Shown: piece by piece, positions 35,133-44,258 of the stretch
Numbering within the stretch: position 1 is the first letter of the stretch
Layout of the letters: each line of letters opens with the position of its first letter
NCBI GenBank assembly: GCA_020853975.1
Contig: JADYXW010000015.1
Span: 62,001-126,000 of the forward strand
DNA length: 64,000 nucleotides
Source of the DNA: Phycisphaerales bacterium
GTDB lineage: Bacteria; Planctomycetota; Phycisphaerae; Phycisphaerales; UBA1924
Direction: 5' to 3'
The notes under the pieces: model-generated
Told to the model about the DNA's origin: nothing
Databases searched by the model: none
The model's input: the letters and a program-made list of their open reading frames with translations, nothing else
Position numbers and translations under genes: made by a program

Positions 35133-35834
35133 CTAAGGGCGGCGCGGGGCTGGCTTCTGCACGCGCACCGGCGCACGCTTGGGCCCGGTGGTGTTCTCCA
35201 TGGAGAGCGTGAACGCCATGCCGTCGGCCTCCAGCGCCACCACACGGCCCTCGATGCCCGTCACGACGAAGCCGCCGACCCGGTCGCCCACGCGCACTAC
35301 CTGGTCGTCGATGCGTGCCAGGGGCGTCGCGCCCGACATCACGCTGTGCAGCTTCATCGCCTGCAGCGAGTTCAGGAGCTCCTGGCGACGGGCCTCGGCC
35401 CGTGCCGCGGCCTCCGCCGCCTCTCGCTCTTCGGGCGTCGGCATGTTCAGCGAGCCGTCGCCCGGGTCCACGACCGCCGCCTGCTGGTTGGCCATCATGA
35501 AGGGGGAGCGGCCCAGGTCCTTGAGCGCCACATCCAGAGGCGACTGCAGGCGAGCGAGGTCGGTCATGATGCGCTCGTAGGTCCGGGCCTTCTCGGCGTT
35601 GGGCTCGGCGTAGTCGACCTTGAGGTCGGTGAAGGTCACGCCCACGCGGGTACCCTCGCGGCGCATCCAGGCGAGAGAGCCCGCGCTCACCGACAGCACC
35701 AGGAGCAGGATGATCGTCTGCGCCGGGATGGTGCGATTGGGCTTGTGGGCCGCCAGCTCTTCGGGCGAGAGCCCGGGAAGGGGCGGGGGCTTTGAGGCGG
35801 AGCTGACCGCAAGCTGATTCGTTTCGTTGTTCAT
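35133..35834 (-). CDS. PilP/GspC-like inner-membrane assembly protein
   Basis: 233 residues. One transmembrane helix lies near residues 38-57 (TIILLLVLSVSAGSLAW), followed by an extracytoplasmic region with an Ala/Glu-rich helix and a C-terminal beta domain (ARIDDQVVRVGDRVGGFVVTGIEGRVVALEAD). That layout and its place after pilO fit PilP or GspC, which link the inner-membrane platform to the secretin. Sequence similarity alone is weak. It overlaps pilO by 4 bases (ATGA). Confidence 0.65.
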   Translation of the reverse strand: MNNETNQLAVSSASKPPPLPGLSPEELAAHKPNRTIPAQTIILLLVLSVSAGSLAWMRREGTRVGVTFTDLKVDYAEPNAEKARTYERIMTDLARLQSPLDVALKDLGRSPFMMANQQAAVVDPGDGSLNMPTPEEREAAEAAARAEARRQELLNSLQAMKLHSVMSGATPLARIDDQVVRVGDRVGGFVVTGIEGRVVALEADGMAFTLSMENTTGPKRAPVRVQKPAPRRP

Positions 35835-36409
35835 TGACGGCCTCCATCGACCTTGGGCGTGTCGGCCACCGCCATGCGATCATCCTGGAAGTAGATGCTG
35901 AGGGTGAACTCGGCGCGCATCTCCACGTCTTCGCGACCGACCGCGGTGATCTTCAGGTCGTGCACCCGCGTGATGCGGGGCAGCTTCTCGACCTGCGCGA
36001 TGAACGCCCAAAAGCCCATGAACCCGCCCGAGACTTCCATCTCCAGGGGCTGCTCCATGTACATCGCCGCGGGGAGGGGCTTGCCCGACTTGATGGCTGG
36101 GCTCTTGAGGCCCGAGGCGACCGCAAGGTCGCTCACCTGCCTGACGAGCGCGTCCATGTCCTTGCCGCTGGGCAGGCGGGCCTCAATCGTCTTGATCGAT
36201 CGCGCGATCTCCTCGTTCGCCTTCGCGAGATCGGTGTCGCGCGAGGCCAGCTCGTCGAGCTTGGCGAGGTACTTCTCTTTCTGCTCGCACTCGGCGACGT
36301 CGCGCTTGAGCTTGACGTTGGTGGGCCGGAACACCAGGAAGTAGCTGGAGACGGGCAGCCCGACGACCACCAGGCTCACGATCGCGGCGCGAAGTCCAAA
36401 GCCTGCCAT
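35831..36409 (-). CDS. pilO: PilO-like pilus/T2SS assembly protein
   Basis: 192 residues. A transmembrane helix (about 8-27) is followed by a coiled coil (KRDVAECEQKEKYLAKLDEL...) and a ferredoxin-like C-terminal domain (MEVSGGFMGFWAFIAQVEKLPRI), the standard PilO/GspM layout. It would pair with PilN in the inner-membrane alignment complex. It sits 3 bases after pilN and overlaps the PilP-like gene by 4 bases. Confidence 0.8.
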   Translation of the reverse strand: MAGFGLRAAIVSLVVVGLPVSSYFLVFRPTNVKLKRDVAECEQKEKYLAKLDELASRDTDLAKANEEIARSIKTIEARLPSGKDMDALVRQVSDLAVASGLKSPAIKSGKPLPAAMYMEQPLEMEVSGGFMGFWAFIAQVEKLPRITRVHDLKITAVGREDVEMRAEFTLSIYFQDDRMAVADTPKVDGGRQ

Positions 36410-36412
36410 GGG

Positions 36413-37258
36413 TCACTCCTTGGGGTTGCCGGTCGAAGGGGTCGCGGGTTCGGCGGCGCCGGCGACGGCGCTGGGAGTTTCGCCCAGCACCTCGGAGGAT
36501 CGCTGCGCGACGAGCCTCCGGAGCGAGTCCGAGAGCGTCGCGGTGTCGAGGCTCGGGCGGATTGTCGCGGTGATCTGGAACTTCCGCACCTCGCGGTCGC
36601 CGTCACGCTGCTCGCGGATGTAGGGCATCTCCACCTTGTCCATCACGGGGCTGCGCTTGAGCGAGGCGAGGAAGTCCGCCACGTCGTTGTTGTTCGAGGC
36701 GGTGCCCTCGAGGGTGAGGGCGTACTCGAAGCGGGCGGCGGCGGGCTTGGGCTTCTCGGGCTCCGCCGCGGGCTTGCCCCCCTTCACCGCGTCGGCGACC
36801 TTCCCGGTGAGGGACTTGACCGCGGGTGCGTTCTTGGTGGGCGGCGGCGGCTTGGGGGGCTCGATGCGAGTGCTCTTGATCTGCATCAGTTCGAGCCTGG
36901 TGCCTTCCGGCACCCGCAGCGCGATCTCGCCCAGCACCGCCCAGCGGGGCACCTTCTCGATGAGGGCGCTGGTCAGCTCGGCCTTCTCCAGCATCTGGGC
37001 CTGCTGCGACTCCAGGCTCTTGAGCTGCGAGATCTTCGCGCCCGCGAGTTCGAAGGACTCGTTCACGCGAGACTTGCGCTCCTGCACGCCCTGAACGCTC
37101 GTCTTGGTCACCACGAAGGCGCCCAGCACGCACGCGAGGGTCACCGCGAAGAGCGAGAGCGTGAGAATGTTCGCCCGCGAGTCCGCGCGGGCCCGCACGT
37201 ACTCCTCGGGAAGAAAGCTGTTCGGCGCGGGGGTTGGGTTCGCGAACGGGTTCGCCAT
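36413..37258 (-). CDS. pilN: PilN-like pilus/T2SS assembly protein
   Basis: 281 residues. It starts with the PilN-type cytoplasmic segment (NSFLPEEYVRAR, probably the PilM-binding motif), then a transmembrane helix near 33-52, a coiled coil and a C-terminal ferredoxin-like fold (FEYALTLEGTASNNNDVADFL). It is longer than usual because of a Pro/Lys/Ala-rich insertion at about 128-170 and a Pro/Thr tail. It follows pilM after 10 bases. Confidence 0.8.
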   Translation of the reverse strand: MANPFANPTPAPNSFLPEEYVRARADSRANILTLSLFAVTLACVLGAFVVTKTSVQGVQERKSRVNESFELAGAKISQLKSLESQQAQMLEKAELTSALIEKVPRWAVLGEIALRVPEGTRLELMQIKSTRIEPPKPPPPTKNAPAVKSLTGKVADAVKGGKPAAEPEKPKPAAARFEYALTLEGTASNNNDVADFLASLKRSPVMDKVEMPYIREQRDGDREVRKFQITATIRPSLDTATLSDSLRRLVAQRSSEVLGETPSAVAGAAEPATPSTGNPKE

Positions 37259-37268
37259 GCTCCACTCC

Positions 37269-38519
37269 TCACAGGTCCGTCGGGCTCATGCACAGGCCCA
37301 TCGCCACCGCCCAGGCGGGCTGAGGCTGGCCCGGGTCCACCCCAGGGCAGGGCTCGCCGCCCCGCCTTGCCAGCCGGGACAGGGGATCGGCCATGAAGCC
37401 CGGCAGCTTCAAGACCCGTGCCAGATGCTGACACAGCCCGCGGTGCCTGGCCTCCCCGCCGACAAAGATCACGCGGTCCATGCGGCGGCTAGGGTGCTGC
37501 GAGGCGTGATAACGAAGACACATCTGCACCTCGTCCGCCAGAATCTCGAGCGCTTCGTCGGCGCTGCCGCCCTCGGGCACCACGGGCGATGCCGGCTGCG
37601 AGGTGACCTCCGGCGAGAGCCCGGGAAGCTGGGGCGGCACGGCCACGCGCCTCTCAGCGGTCGGATCGACCACGCCCGCGATGGCGTTCGAATCCGGCGA
37701 GGCCGCGGCGGGCCTTGGGGGGGGCGGCGCCGTCAGGCCAAGAGCAAGCCGTTTCGTGCGTGCCTCCGCGGGCGAGCACCCGCAGGTCTGCGCGATGGCG
37801 CGGTCGATCTGCAGCCCCCCCACGGAGATGACCCGCGCGAAGGCGAGCCCCGTGCCGTGCGCGACCATCACGTTGGTCGTCCCCGCCCCGATGTCCAGAT
37901 AGAGCGTGTTGTAGTCCATGTCCTTGTCGCGGCGGTGAATGCCGTCGAACGCGCGGAGCGTGGACGTGAACTCGCTGTGCATCCCCACGGGTTCCAGCTT
38001 GGCGCTCGTCAATCCGCGCACCAGGCGATCGATGAACTCGCGGGGCGTGGCGATGACAATGACCTCGGTCCGCCCGTTGACGAGCCCCACTTCCACATCA
38101 CGGTGCAGCACCGAGAGCGGGTCGCACCCGAGCTGCGCGGGCATCGCGCTCTCGATCAGCACGGGCAGCGGGACGCCCTCCACACGAGTCACCTGAAGGT
38201 GCTTGCACATGACGCGCCAGTTGGGGATGGCGCAGACCACGCGGCGGCCCTTGAAGCCGCCTTCCTTCATCAGGCGTGGGAGCTGCGCGAGCTGGAACTT
38301 CAGCCTCGCGTTGTGGTCGGCGTAGAGCTCCGGCGGCGTTTCAACGCCCGCAACGCCGATCAGTTCCCCCCCAGACGCACCGCCCGACTGCACCATCTTG
38401 AGCGAGCCGACACCGAAGTCGATCCCCACTGGCGACACTTGGGGCGCATTCTTGCCGCCCAGGGGTGAGGCGAGCAGCTTCGACAGGCTGCTGAATCCGC
38501 TGAATGGGGAGATCTTCAT
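37269..38519 (-). CDS. pilM: PilM-like actin-fold ATPase
   Basis: 416 residues. The actin-like fold is shown by VGIDFGVGSLKMVQ (phosphate 1), LYLDIGAGTTNVMV (phosphate 2) and VIFVGGEARHRGL (adenosine loop). PilM is a cytoplasmic protein that holds PilN and the assembly platform. A Pro-rich insertion of about 60 residues lies before the C-terminal part. I chose the ATG at 38519 because the MKISPFSGFSSLSKLL start resembles planctomycete PilM proteins and the frame upstream is Arg/Gly-rich. It heads the five-gene operon. Confidence 0.85.
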   Translation of the reverse strand: MKISPFSGFSSLSKLLASPLGGKNAPQVSPVGIDFGVGSLKMVQSGGASGGELIGVAGVETPPELYADHNARLKFQLAQLPRLMKEGGFKGRRVVCAIPNWRVMCKHLQVTRVEGVPLPVLIESAMPAQLGCDPLSVLHRDVEVGLVNGRTEVIVIATPREFIDRLVRGLTSAKLEPVGMHSEFTSTLRAFDGIHRRDKDMDYNTLYLDIGAGTTNVMVAHGTGLAFARVISVGGLQIDRAIAQTCGCSPAEARTKRLALGLTAPPPPRPAAASPDSNAIAGVVDPTAERRVAVPPQLPGLSPEVTSQPASPVVPEGGSADEALEILADEVQMCLRYHASQHPSRRMDRVIFVGGEARHRGLCQHLARVLKLPGFMADPLSRLARRGGEPCPGVDPGQPQPAWAVAMGLCMSPTDL

Positions 38520-38666
38520 CGGGCTGGTTCCGGCGATGCCGGCCAGGGGCGGGCATCCAGCCGAACATCGTCGGCGGCCTCGCCGCCCTTCAGGTCCGCG
38601 CGGTCGTTCCGGACCCCCGGGCCGGCCCCACCCGCGCCACCGGCGCACCCCGCGCTCGCGGCCGAT

Positions 38667-39362
38667 TCAGATGCGTCCAATAACGTACGACAGCACCCCG
38701 AGCGCACCGGGGAGGTCCCACACCTGTGACCCCCGATCCCCGGTTGTGTTGCTGATCACGCGCAGCTCGCCGGCGGGAAGGCCGAGTCTGCGGCAGACGA
38801 GCACGACCGCGGCGCCTTCCATCCCCTCTGCCGCGGCCCCTGTCCGCCTCTCGATCTCCCGGGCCAGCGCGTCGGTCCCGGAGCACGTCGAAACCGTGGC
38901 AACCGGGGCCACGGCATCCGCGAGCGGCCTGAGTGAGTCGACCACGCCCGTATCGCAGGGCATGGCGACCCCCGTGGCATCGCCCGGCGGGAACCCCAGG
39001 GCCGCGATGTCGATGAATCCCTGAGGCGTCTGGGCGCCTTCATCGGCGAAGACCGAGGCGTTCGCCGCGACTACCGCCCCGAGGCGGAGGCCGGAGCCCG
39101 GCAGGGCCCCGGCGACGCCCACGTTCAGCACAGCGCCGTCCGAAGGGCGTAGCAGCGCCCCGCACGATCCTGCTGACGCCGCCTTTCCGACCCCCGTGAC
39201 AACAAGGGAAAGCCCGGGGCCGAGTTCGATTCTGGTCCAGGGGGGGGGTGCGCTGAGATCGGGGCGGGAACATCCCGTGAGAACAGCCCGAGCCTCTGCC
39301 GGCGCGGCGACCACCAGCACCAGCCCGCCCTGCTTTGCGACGGATCGAAGTCCCTGCGGCAT
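38667..39362 (-). CDS. mqnB: Futalosine hydrolase
   Basis: 231 residues with the nucleoside phosphorylase fold. Landmarks are VAAPAEARAVL, LNVGVAGAL, FADEGAQTPQGFIDI, the AEGMEGAAV substrate-binding motif and the catalytic RVISNTTGDR. It cleaves hypoxanthine from futalosine in the alternative menaquinone pathway. No other mqn gene is nearby. The ATG at 39362 has TACCCT 7 bases upstream; the long open frame further upstream is a shadow of the membrane-fusion gene. Confidence 0.88.
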   Translation of the reverse strand: MPQGLRSVAKQGGLVLVVAAPAEARAVLTGCSRPDLSAPPPWTRIELGPGLSLVVTGVGKAASAGSCGALLRPSDGAVLNVGVAGALPGSGLRLGAVVAANASVFADEGAQTPQGFIDIAALGFPPGDATGVAMPCDTGVVDSLRPLADAVAPVATVSTCSGTDALAREIERRTGAAAEGMEGAAVVLVCRRLGLPAGELRVISNTTGDRGSQVWDLPGALGVLSYVIGRI

Positions 39363-39369
39363 CTCGGTG

Positions 39370-39375
39370 AGGGTA
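39370..39375 (-). promoter_or_regulatory. Start-proximal -10 box TACCCT of mqnB
   Basis: Minus-strand TACCCT, 7-base spacer, ATG at 39362; no ribosome binding site. Confidence 0.45.
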
Positions 39376-39473
39376 TGGGGTGGCGCAGGCCCTCCGTCTA
39401 GAATCAGAAACCGGTCGGCGTGGGGTTCGGTAGACCTCCCGTACGGCCGGTGTCCCCATTCCAGGAGCGCGTT

Positions 39474-41180
39474 GTGCCAAAGACCAGCAGCCGAAACAAG
39501 GGCGGCTCCCGGATAGTCCGAGCCACGCTGGCGCTCGCCCTCTGCGCGACAGCGGGCGGCCTCGTGGCGCTGCGCGCGCGGGAGCCCAAGCCGTCCGCCG
39601 CCGGGGCGCTCACGGCAGACCGGGCGATTGCAAAGGTCACCAGCTTCGAGGTGACCACGGTCGCCAACGGCGAGCTGGAAGCCAAGGACAAGATCGAGGT
39701 CCGCAACCCGCTCGATCAGGAATCGACCATCGTGCAGATCATGGCCGAGGGGTCGTGGGCAAAGAAGGGCGAGGTGCTCGTCCAGCTCAACGCGGACACC
39801 ATCCAGCAGAAGGTGGACGAGGAAAGCCTGCGGTTCAAGTCGGGCGACGCGCAGCGCATCGCGGCGGAGAGCGCCTACCAGATCCAGGAGATCGACAACG
39901 CGTCGAAGGTGCGTCAGGCCGAGCTGAAGGTGGAGCTCGCGGAGCTGGCGCTGCGTCAGTGGGCCGAGGGGGACATCAAGAAGAAGCGGCAGGAACTGGA
40001 CCTGATGATCGACAAGAGCGTGCTCGAGGTGGAGCGCATCGCCAAGAAGTACCTGCGGAGCCAGGAGCTGCTCGAGGAAGAGTTCATCAGCAAGGACGAG
40101 TGCGACCGCGACGAGGTGGCGTACATCGAGGCGATCGCCGCGTACCGCACCGCGACCGTCAGCCGCCAGGTCTTCGAGGTGTACGAGTACGAGAAGGAAC
40201 GCAAGAGCAAGCAGAGCGATGTGGACGAGGCACGCGCCGAGCTGGAGCGGGTAAAGATCAACAACGTGATCGAGCTGGCGAACAAGGACGCGCAGCGCAG
40301 CAACCAGCGTTCGCAGGTCTCCATCATCGAGAACCGCCTGAACAAGCTCAAGGCCGATCACGCGAACACGTCGATCCTCGCCCCCTCTGATGGGCTGGTG
40401 GTCTACGCGAGCTCGATGGAGCGCTCGATGTGGGGAGGACGAGGCGAGGGCCCCCTCCAGATCGGCCAGCAGGTCTATCCGAATCAGCTCCTGATGATCC
40501 TGCCCGACACCTCGATGATGGTCGCGGCGGTCAAGGTCTCAGAGAGCCTTGCGGGCAAGATCCGCGCGGGGCAGTCGGTTTCGGTCCGGGTGGACGCCGC
40601 CGCCGGCGCTGTGTTCAACGGCAGCGTCGAGAGCATCGGGGTCATGGCCGAGACCGGGGGGTGGCGTGATCCGAACCTGCGAGAGTACACCGTGCGCGTC
40701 GCGCTCCAGACCGATCGCAAGGACCTCAAGCCCGCCATGCGGTGCGAGGGCCGGATCATCCTCGACCAGGTGACCGACGCGCTCACCGTCCCCGTGCAGG
40801 CCGTCTTCAGCGACGGGCCGGTGCAGTTCGTCTACTCCCCAAAGGGCAGCAAGTTCGCACGAACCCCCGTGCGTGTCGGACGACGCTCCGATCTCCTCGC
40901 GGAAGTCAAGGCGGGCATCTCCGAGGGAGACACCGTGCTCGTGCGCGAGCCGGCGCCGGGCGAGGTGCTGAGCGAGCCCTGGAAAAACGAAACCCTCGCC
41001 GCCATCGGCTACGCCATCAGCCCTGAGGGGCAGGTCTTGCCCGACGCCACGGAGGCTTCCGCGCCCCCCGGCGCACCGCCCCCGATGAGCGGCAGCGGCA
41101 CACCCAGCCGCGGCGGCGGCGGTGGCGGTGGTCGTCCAAGAGGCGGCGGTGGTGGCGGCGGGGGATCCCGAGGTCGATAG
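39474..41180 (+). CDS. Membrane-fusion / efflux adaptor protein (HlyD-RND family)
   Basis: 568 residues. An N-terminal membrane anchor (ATLALALCATAGGLVAL) precedes a lipoyl half-motif, a long alpha-helical coiled-coil hairpin (about 85-290), the second lipoyl half (ADHANTSILAPSDGLVVYAS) and beta-barrel domains. The protein ends in about 35 residues of Gly/Arg/Ser repeats. GTG at 39474 was chosen for its AGGAG 6 bases upstream; the frame is open to 39420. Adaptors normally work with an ABC or RND pump and an outer-membrane channel, but no such gene is adjacent. Confidence 0.82.
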   Translation: MPKTSSRNKGGSRIVRATLALALCATAGGLVALRAREPKPSAAGALTADRAIAKVTSFEVTTVANGELEAKDKIEVRNPLDQESTIVQIMAEGSWAKKGEVLVQLNADTIQQKVDEESLRFKSGDAQRIAAESAYQIQEIDNASKVRQAELKVELAELALRQWAEGDIKKKRQELDLMIDKSVLEVERIAKKYLRSQELLEEEFISKDECDRDEVAYIEAIAAYRTATVSRQVFEVYEYEKERKSKQSDVDEARAELERVKINNVIELANKDAQRSNQRSQVSIIENRLNKLKADHANTSILAPSDGLVVYASSMERSMWGGRGEGPLQIGQQVYPNQLLMILPDTSMMVAAVKVSESLAGKIRAGQSVSVRVDAAAGAVFNGSVESIGVMAETGGWRDPNLREYTVRVALQTDRKDLKPAMRCEGRIILDQVTDALTVPVQAVFSDGPVQFVYSPKGSKFARTPVRVGRRSDLLAEVKAGISEGDTVLVREPAPGEVLSEPWKNETLAAIGYAISPEGQVLPDATEASAPPGAPPPMSGSGTPSRGGGGGGGRPRGGGGGGGGSRGR

Positions 41181-41218
41181 GCGGCCCCGCCCGACCGACG
41201 CTGCCCAATCAAGAACTG

Positions 41219-42331
41219 TCAGCCGCCGGGTGGCGGGGGCGCCTCGGCGGGGCCCGGAGCCGTTGCCTCGGGCGCCAGCAGGTCTTCGGGCTTCAGGCGC
41301 AGGCTCGCGGCCTTCCATTCCGGAAGCTGGAAGGCCCAACCAGCCAGCGCCGTGTTCACCCGGGCGATCTCGGTGCCGAGCACCTCGGGCGGCGCCTCGG
41401 GCTGCCCCTCCGCAGGCGAGTACGACGCGCTGAACCGTGCCCAGGCGTTGCCGTCGCGCGTGACCAGCCGTCCCTCGATCACCAGGCCGTCGAAGCAGCG
41501 ATAGGTGACCGTGACCCGCTCGGGCGATTCAAAGTCCACGCCAGCCGCGGGGGCCACGTCGTCCAGCGTCACGCCGCTGAGCGCGTTCGCGACGCGCGTC
41601 AGAACAAACTGGTCCTTGAGGCTCCGCCCAGACGGCATCGGATCAAGTGTGAACTCTCCCGCTTCCGACTTCTCGCGGCTGACCGCGAACGCGACCGGTG
41701 GCACGATCCCGTTCGGGATTCCGTGCACGATCGTGGCGCTCCTGACACGCTCCGGCCTCAGGTCCACGACGGACCGATCGATCCACGACAGCGGGTCCGC
41801 GTCCGCCCGAAGCTCCGCCTTCACGTGCAGCGAGGTTTCCTCCCCCTCGCGCCTGACGAAGGTGGTGGCGGCGGTCGCATCGGCGCCGCCCCCCCACTGC
41901 CGTTTGCCAACGATGAGCGACGCCGCCACGCCCGCCGCGTCCTCGAAGGTGATCAGCACGGAGGTGGACCCGGGCGAGTCCGGACCCTCGACTCCGAGCC
42001 TCGAATACAGATCTGGCTTGGAGGTCTTGGTCTCGATGACGGTGGCGTCGAGCACGCTCCGGAGGGCATCACTCACGAGCCTTGCGTCCGCCGGGTAGTT
42101 TGCCTTTGACTCCACGGCCCACGCCGAGCCGGCCCTGCGGATGACCGTGGACTTTTCCGCGCCGCGTACGCGCAGGGCGGTGATCCCCGCGGCTCGGGCC
42201 TTCAGATCGGGAAACAGCAGGACCGTCCTCGGGGTGGGCGCGGGGGCGGCGCCGGAGCGGACCACGAGGACCGCGCCACTCACCACCACGCCCGCCGCGA
42301 CCACCAGCATGACCAGAGTGCCCACCTTCAT
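41219..42331 (-). CDS. DUF4340-type membrane-anchored protein
   Basis: 370 residues. A single N-terminal transmembrane helix (VMLVVAAGVVVSGAVLVV) precedes a large extracytoplasmic part with the DUF4340 pattern: VRGAEKSTVIRRAGSAWAVES early, then LIVGKRQWGGGA and a repeat of the same unit later. The C-terminus is Pro/Ala-rich. DUF4340 proteins usually accompany GldG-like ABC transporter components, and here the gene overlaps the GldG-like gene by 4 bases (ATGA). Its molecular function is unknown. Confidence 0.75.
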   Translation of the reverse strand: MKVGTLVMLVVAAGVVVSGAVLVVRSGAAPAPTPRTVLLFPDLKARAAGITALRVRGAEKSTVIRRAGSAWAVESKANYPADARLVSDALRSVLDATVIETKTSKPDLYSRLGVEGPDSPGSTSVLITFEDAAGVAASLIVGKRQWGGGADATAATTFVRREGEETSLHVKAELRADADPLSWIDRSVVDLRPERVRSATIVHGIPNGIVPPVAFAVSREKSEAGEFTLDPMPSGRSLKDQFVLTRVANALSGVTLDDVAPAAGVDFESPERVTVTYRCFDGLVIEGRLVTRDGNAWARFSASYSPAEGQPEAPPEVLGTEIARVNTALAGWAFQLPEWKAASLRLKPEDLLAPEATAPGPAEAPPPPGG

Positions 42332-44235
42332 GACACCACTCCCTTCGCGGCCATGGCGACGGACTCGGCCCGGCGGGCGCGCCTGTAGAGGCCCAGCCCG
42401 ATCGCGAAGACCGTGACCAGGGCGGGCACGAGGGCCGTGTTGATGAGCTTGAGCTGCACGCCCAGGCGGTCGATGTCGTCGCGCAGGCCCTTCTTGACCT
42501 CTCGGAGCTTCTTGCGGGTGTCCAGGAGCTGGGCGCGGAACTTCTGCACCTCGGCCTCCTGCTCGGGCGTCAGCACCAGCGAGCCGCCGTCCGCTCCGGG
42601 CTGCTGGAGCTGCGCCAGACGCTCCTCTGTGTCCTTCTTCAGGGCCTCCAGGGCCTCTTCCTCGGCGAGGTACCGGGCCTGTGCGCGGCGTTCCATGTCC
42701 TGCACCGTCGTGAAAGGCCGCGTCGACTCCTCTCTCGCCCGCACGGACACGAGGTCCGTGCCGCCCGAGATGTTGTCGATCGCGCCGACTACAAAGTCGG
42801 AGTTGTCCGCGATCTTGGTGAGCACCTGCTGCCCGAAGAAGTTCTGAGGGCGTGCCCACAGCCCGTCGCCCAGCACATCGCAGTCCGCGATGAGCAGCAC
42901 GTTCATGTCCTTTGCACTCTCCTTGAGAGAGCCCCCTTCGCCGACCTTGGCCCCCTCGGGGGGCCCATCCGGGAACGCGCTGGCAACCCGACCGCCCAAC
43001 CTCGCGGCGAGGGTGAGCGCCTTGTCCCCCGCCGCAAAGGCGCGTGTCACAGCCTTGGGGTCGGGAGGAAACCCGATCACCTCCGCGGGCATCGCCATGG
43101 AGCGGGGCGTAGTCGTGACAACGGGCGTGACAAGGGCCGGCTTTGCGGCGCCCTCCTTCGCGCGGATGATCCCCGCGGTTCCGAAGTTCACCTTGGAGAG
43201 GTTGCCCGTAGAAGCGTCATCCCTCGAGAGCGCCCGCTTGTCGCAGCCGAGCCACACGAGGTACGTGACCTGCTCGGGGCGGCTGCCGGAGCGCATCAGC
43301 ACGGGCTCGCCGAGCAGTTCGTCCGCCGCGACCATCCCCGCCGGGATTTCGACGCCCCAGGCACCCCAGAGTTTCGACAGACCCTGGGCCGAAGGCACGC
43401 CCGGGCTCCCCTGGCCCGCGGAGAGATCCGCTTCGCAGAGTGGGTCGGCGAAGATGATCGTCGCCCCGCCCGAGAGCACCCACTGGTCGATGGCAAAGAC
43501 TGCGGCGTCGGAGAGCGAGGTCGGGTGTGCCACCACCAGCGCGGAGATGTCCGCGGAGATGGGTTCGTCGCCCGTGAGCGCCCGCACGTCAAAGGCGCCT
43601 TTGATCTCGTTCATCATCTGCCAGGGCGGGGTCTGCACGGGCTGCCTCGTGCGAGGGTCCATGGAAAAGCCGCCCTCCATCGGCAGGCCCGAGATGAGCC
43701 CGATGGTCCGCTTGGTGGGGTGCGAGAGGGTGTAGATCATCCGCGCGATGTCGTATTCGAGGAATCGCTCCTTGCGGGGGTCGAAGAATGGGATTGTCTC
43801 GCGCGTGTCGATGGTGTTCGTGCCCGAGAGGCCCATGTACAGCGACTCGCCCGCGGAGTTCACGGGCACCCCCGTCAGGCCGGCCCCCACCGCGGCGTCC
43901 TCTTCCTCCGAGAAGGGCTCCGGGTCGATGATCTCGAGGTTGATCTTGCCGCCCGAGGCCCGGCGGAACTCTTCGAGCATCTCGCGGACGCGCTGGGCAT
44001 AGCTCTGCACCTCCGGGCGCCCCTGCGCCACGCCCGCGGAGTAGTAGAACCTCAGTGTGATCGGCTCGTCGGGCGCGCGCGCGATCTTCCGCGCCCCCGA
44101 AGTGAGCGTGAACAGCGAGCCCTGCGTGGCGTCGAGCCTCAGGCCCCGCAGGGTGCCGCCCGCGAGCATGTTCAGCGCCACAAAGAGCACGACCAGCACG
44201 ACGACCGCCACGATCAGCTTGATCCCGCCTCGCAT
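42328..44235 (-). CDS. GldG-like ABC transporter auxiliary protein
   Basis: 635 residues. It has a transmembrane helix near the N-terminus, a large extracytoplasmic GldG/ABC_transp_aux domain (ITLRFYYSAGVAQGRPEVQSYAQRVREML..., TIGLISGLPMEGGF), a coiled coil near residues 545-600 and a C-terminal helix (ALVPALVTVFAIGLGLY). GldG works with the GldA ATPase and GldF permease in gliding bacteroidetes; here it is in the equivalent gene order, but I see no other gliding gene. ATG 44235 was chosen as the membrane segment follows at once. Confidence 0.8.
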   Translation of the reverse strand: MRGGIKLIVAVVVLVVLFVALNMLAGGTLRGLRLDATQGSLFTLTSGARKIARAPDEPITLRFYYSAGVAQGRPEVQSYAQRVREMLEEFRRASGGKINLEIIDPEPFSEEEDAAVGAGLTGVPVNSAGESLYMGLSGTNTIDTRETIPFFDPRKERFLEYDIARMIYTLSHPTKRTIGLISGLPMEGGFSMDPRTRQPVQTPPWQMMNEIKGAFDVRALTGDEPISADISALVVAHPTSLSDAAVFAIDQWVLSGGATIIFADPLCEADLSAGQGSPGVPSAQGLSKLWGAWGVEIPAGMVAADELLGEPVLMRSGSRPEQVTYLVWLGCDKRALSRDDASTGNLSKVNFGTAGIIRAKEGAAKPALVTPVVTTTPRSMAMPAEVIGFPPDPKAVTRAFAAGDKALTLAARLGGRVASAFPDGPPEGAKVGEGGSLKESAKDMNVLLIADCDVLGDGLWARPQNFFGQQVLTKIADNSDFVVGAIDNISGGTDLVSVRAREESTRPFTTVQDMERRAQARYLAEEEALEALKKDTEERLAQLQQPGADGGSLVLTPEQEAEVQKFRAQLLDTRKKLREVKKGLRDDIDRLGVQLKLINTALVPALVTVFAIGLGLYRRARRAESVAMAAKGVVS

Positions 44236-44258
44236 GAAAACCCCTCGGGTCTGACCCG

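Noticed and set aside
38667..40361. Minus-strand open frame of 564 codons through the membrane-fusion gene
   Set aside because: Only the futalosine hydrolase part (to 39362) has conserved motifs; the remainder is antisense to a clear coding region.
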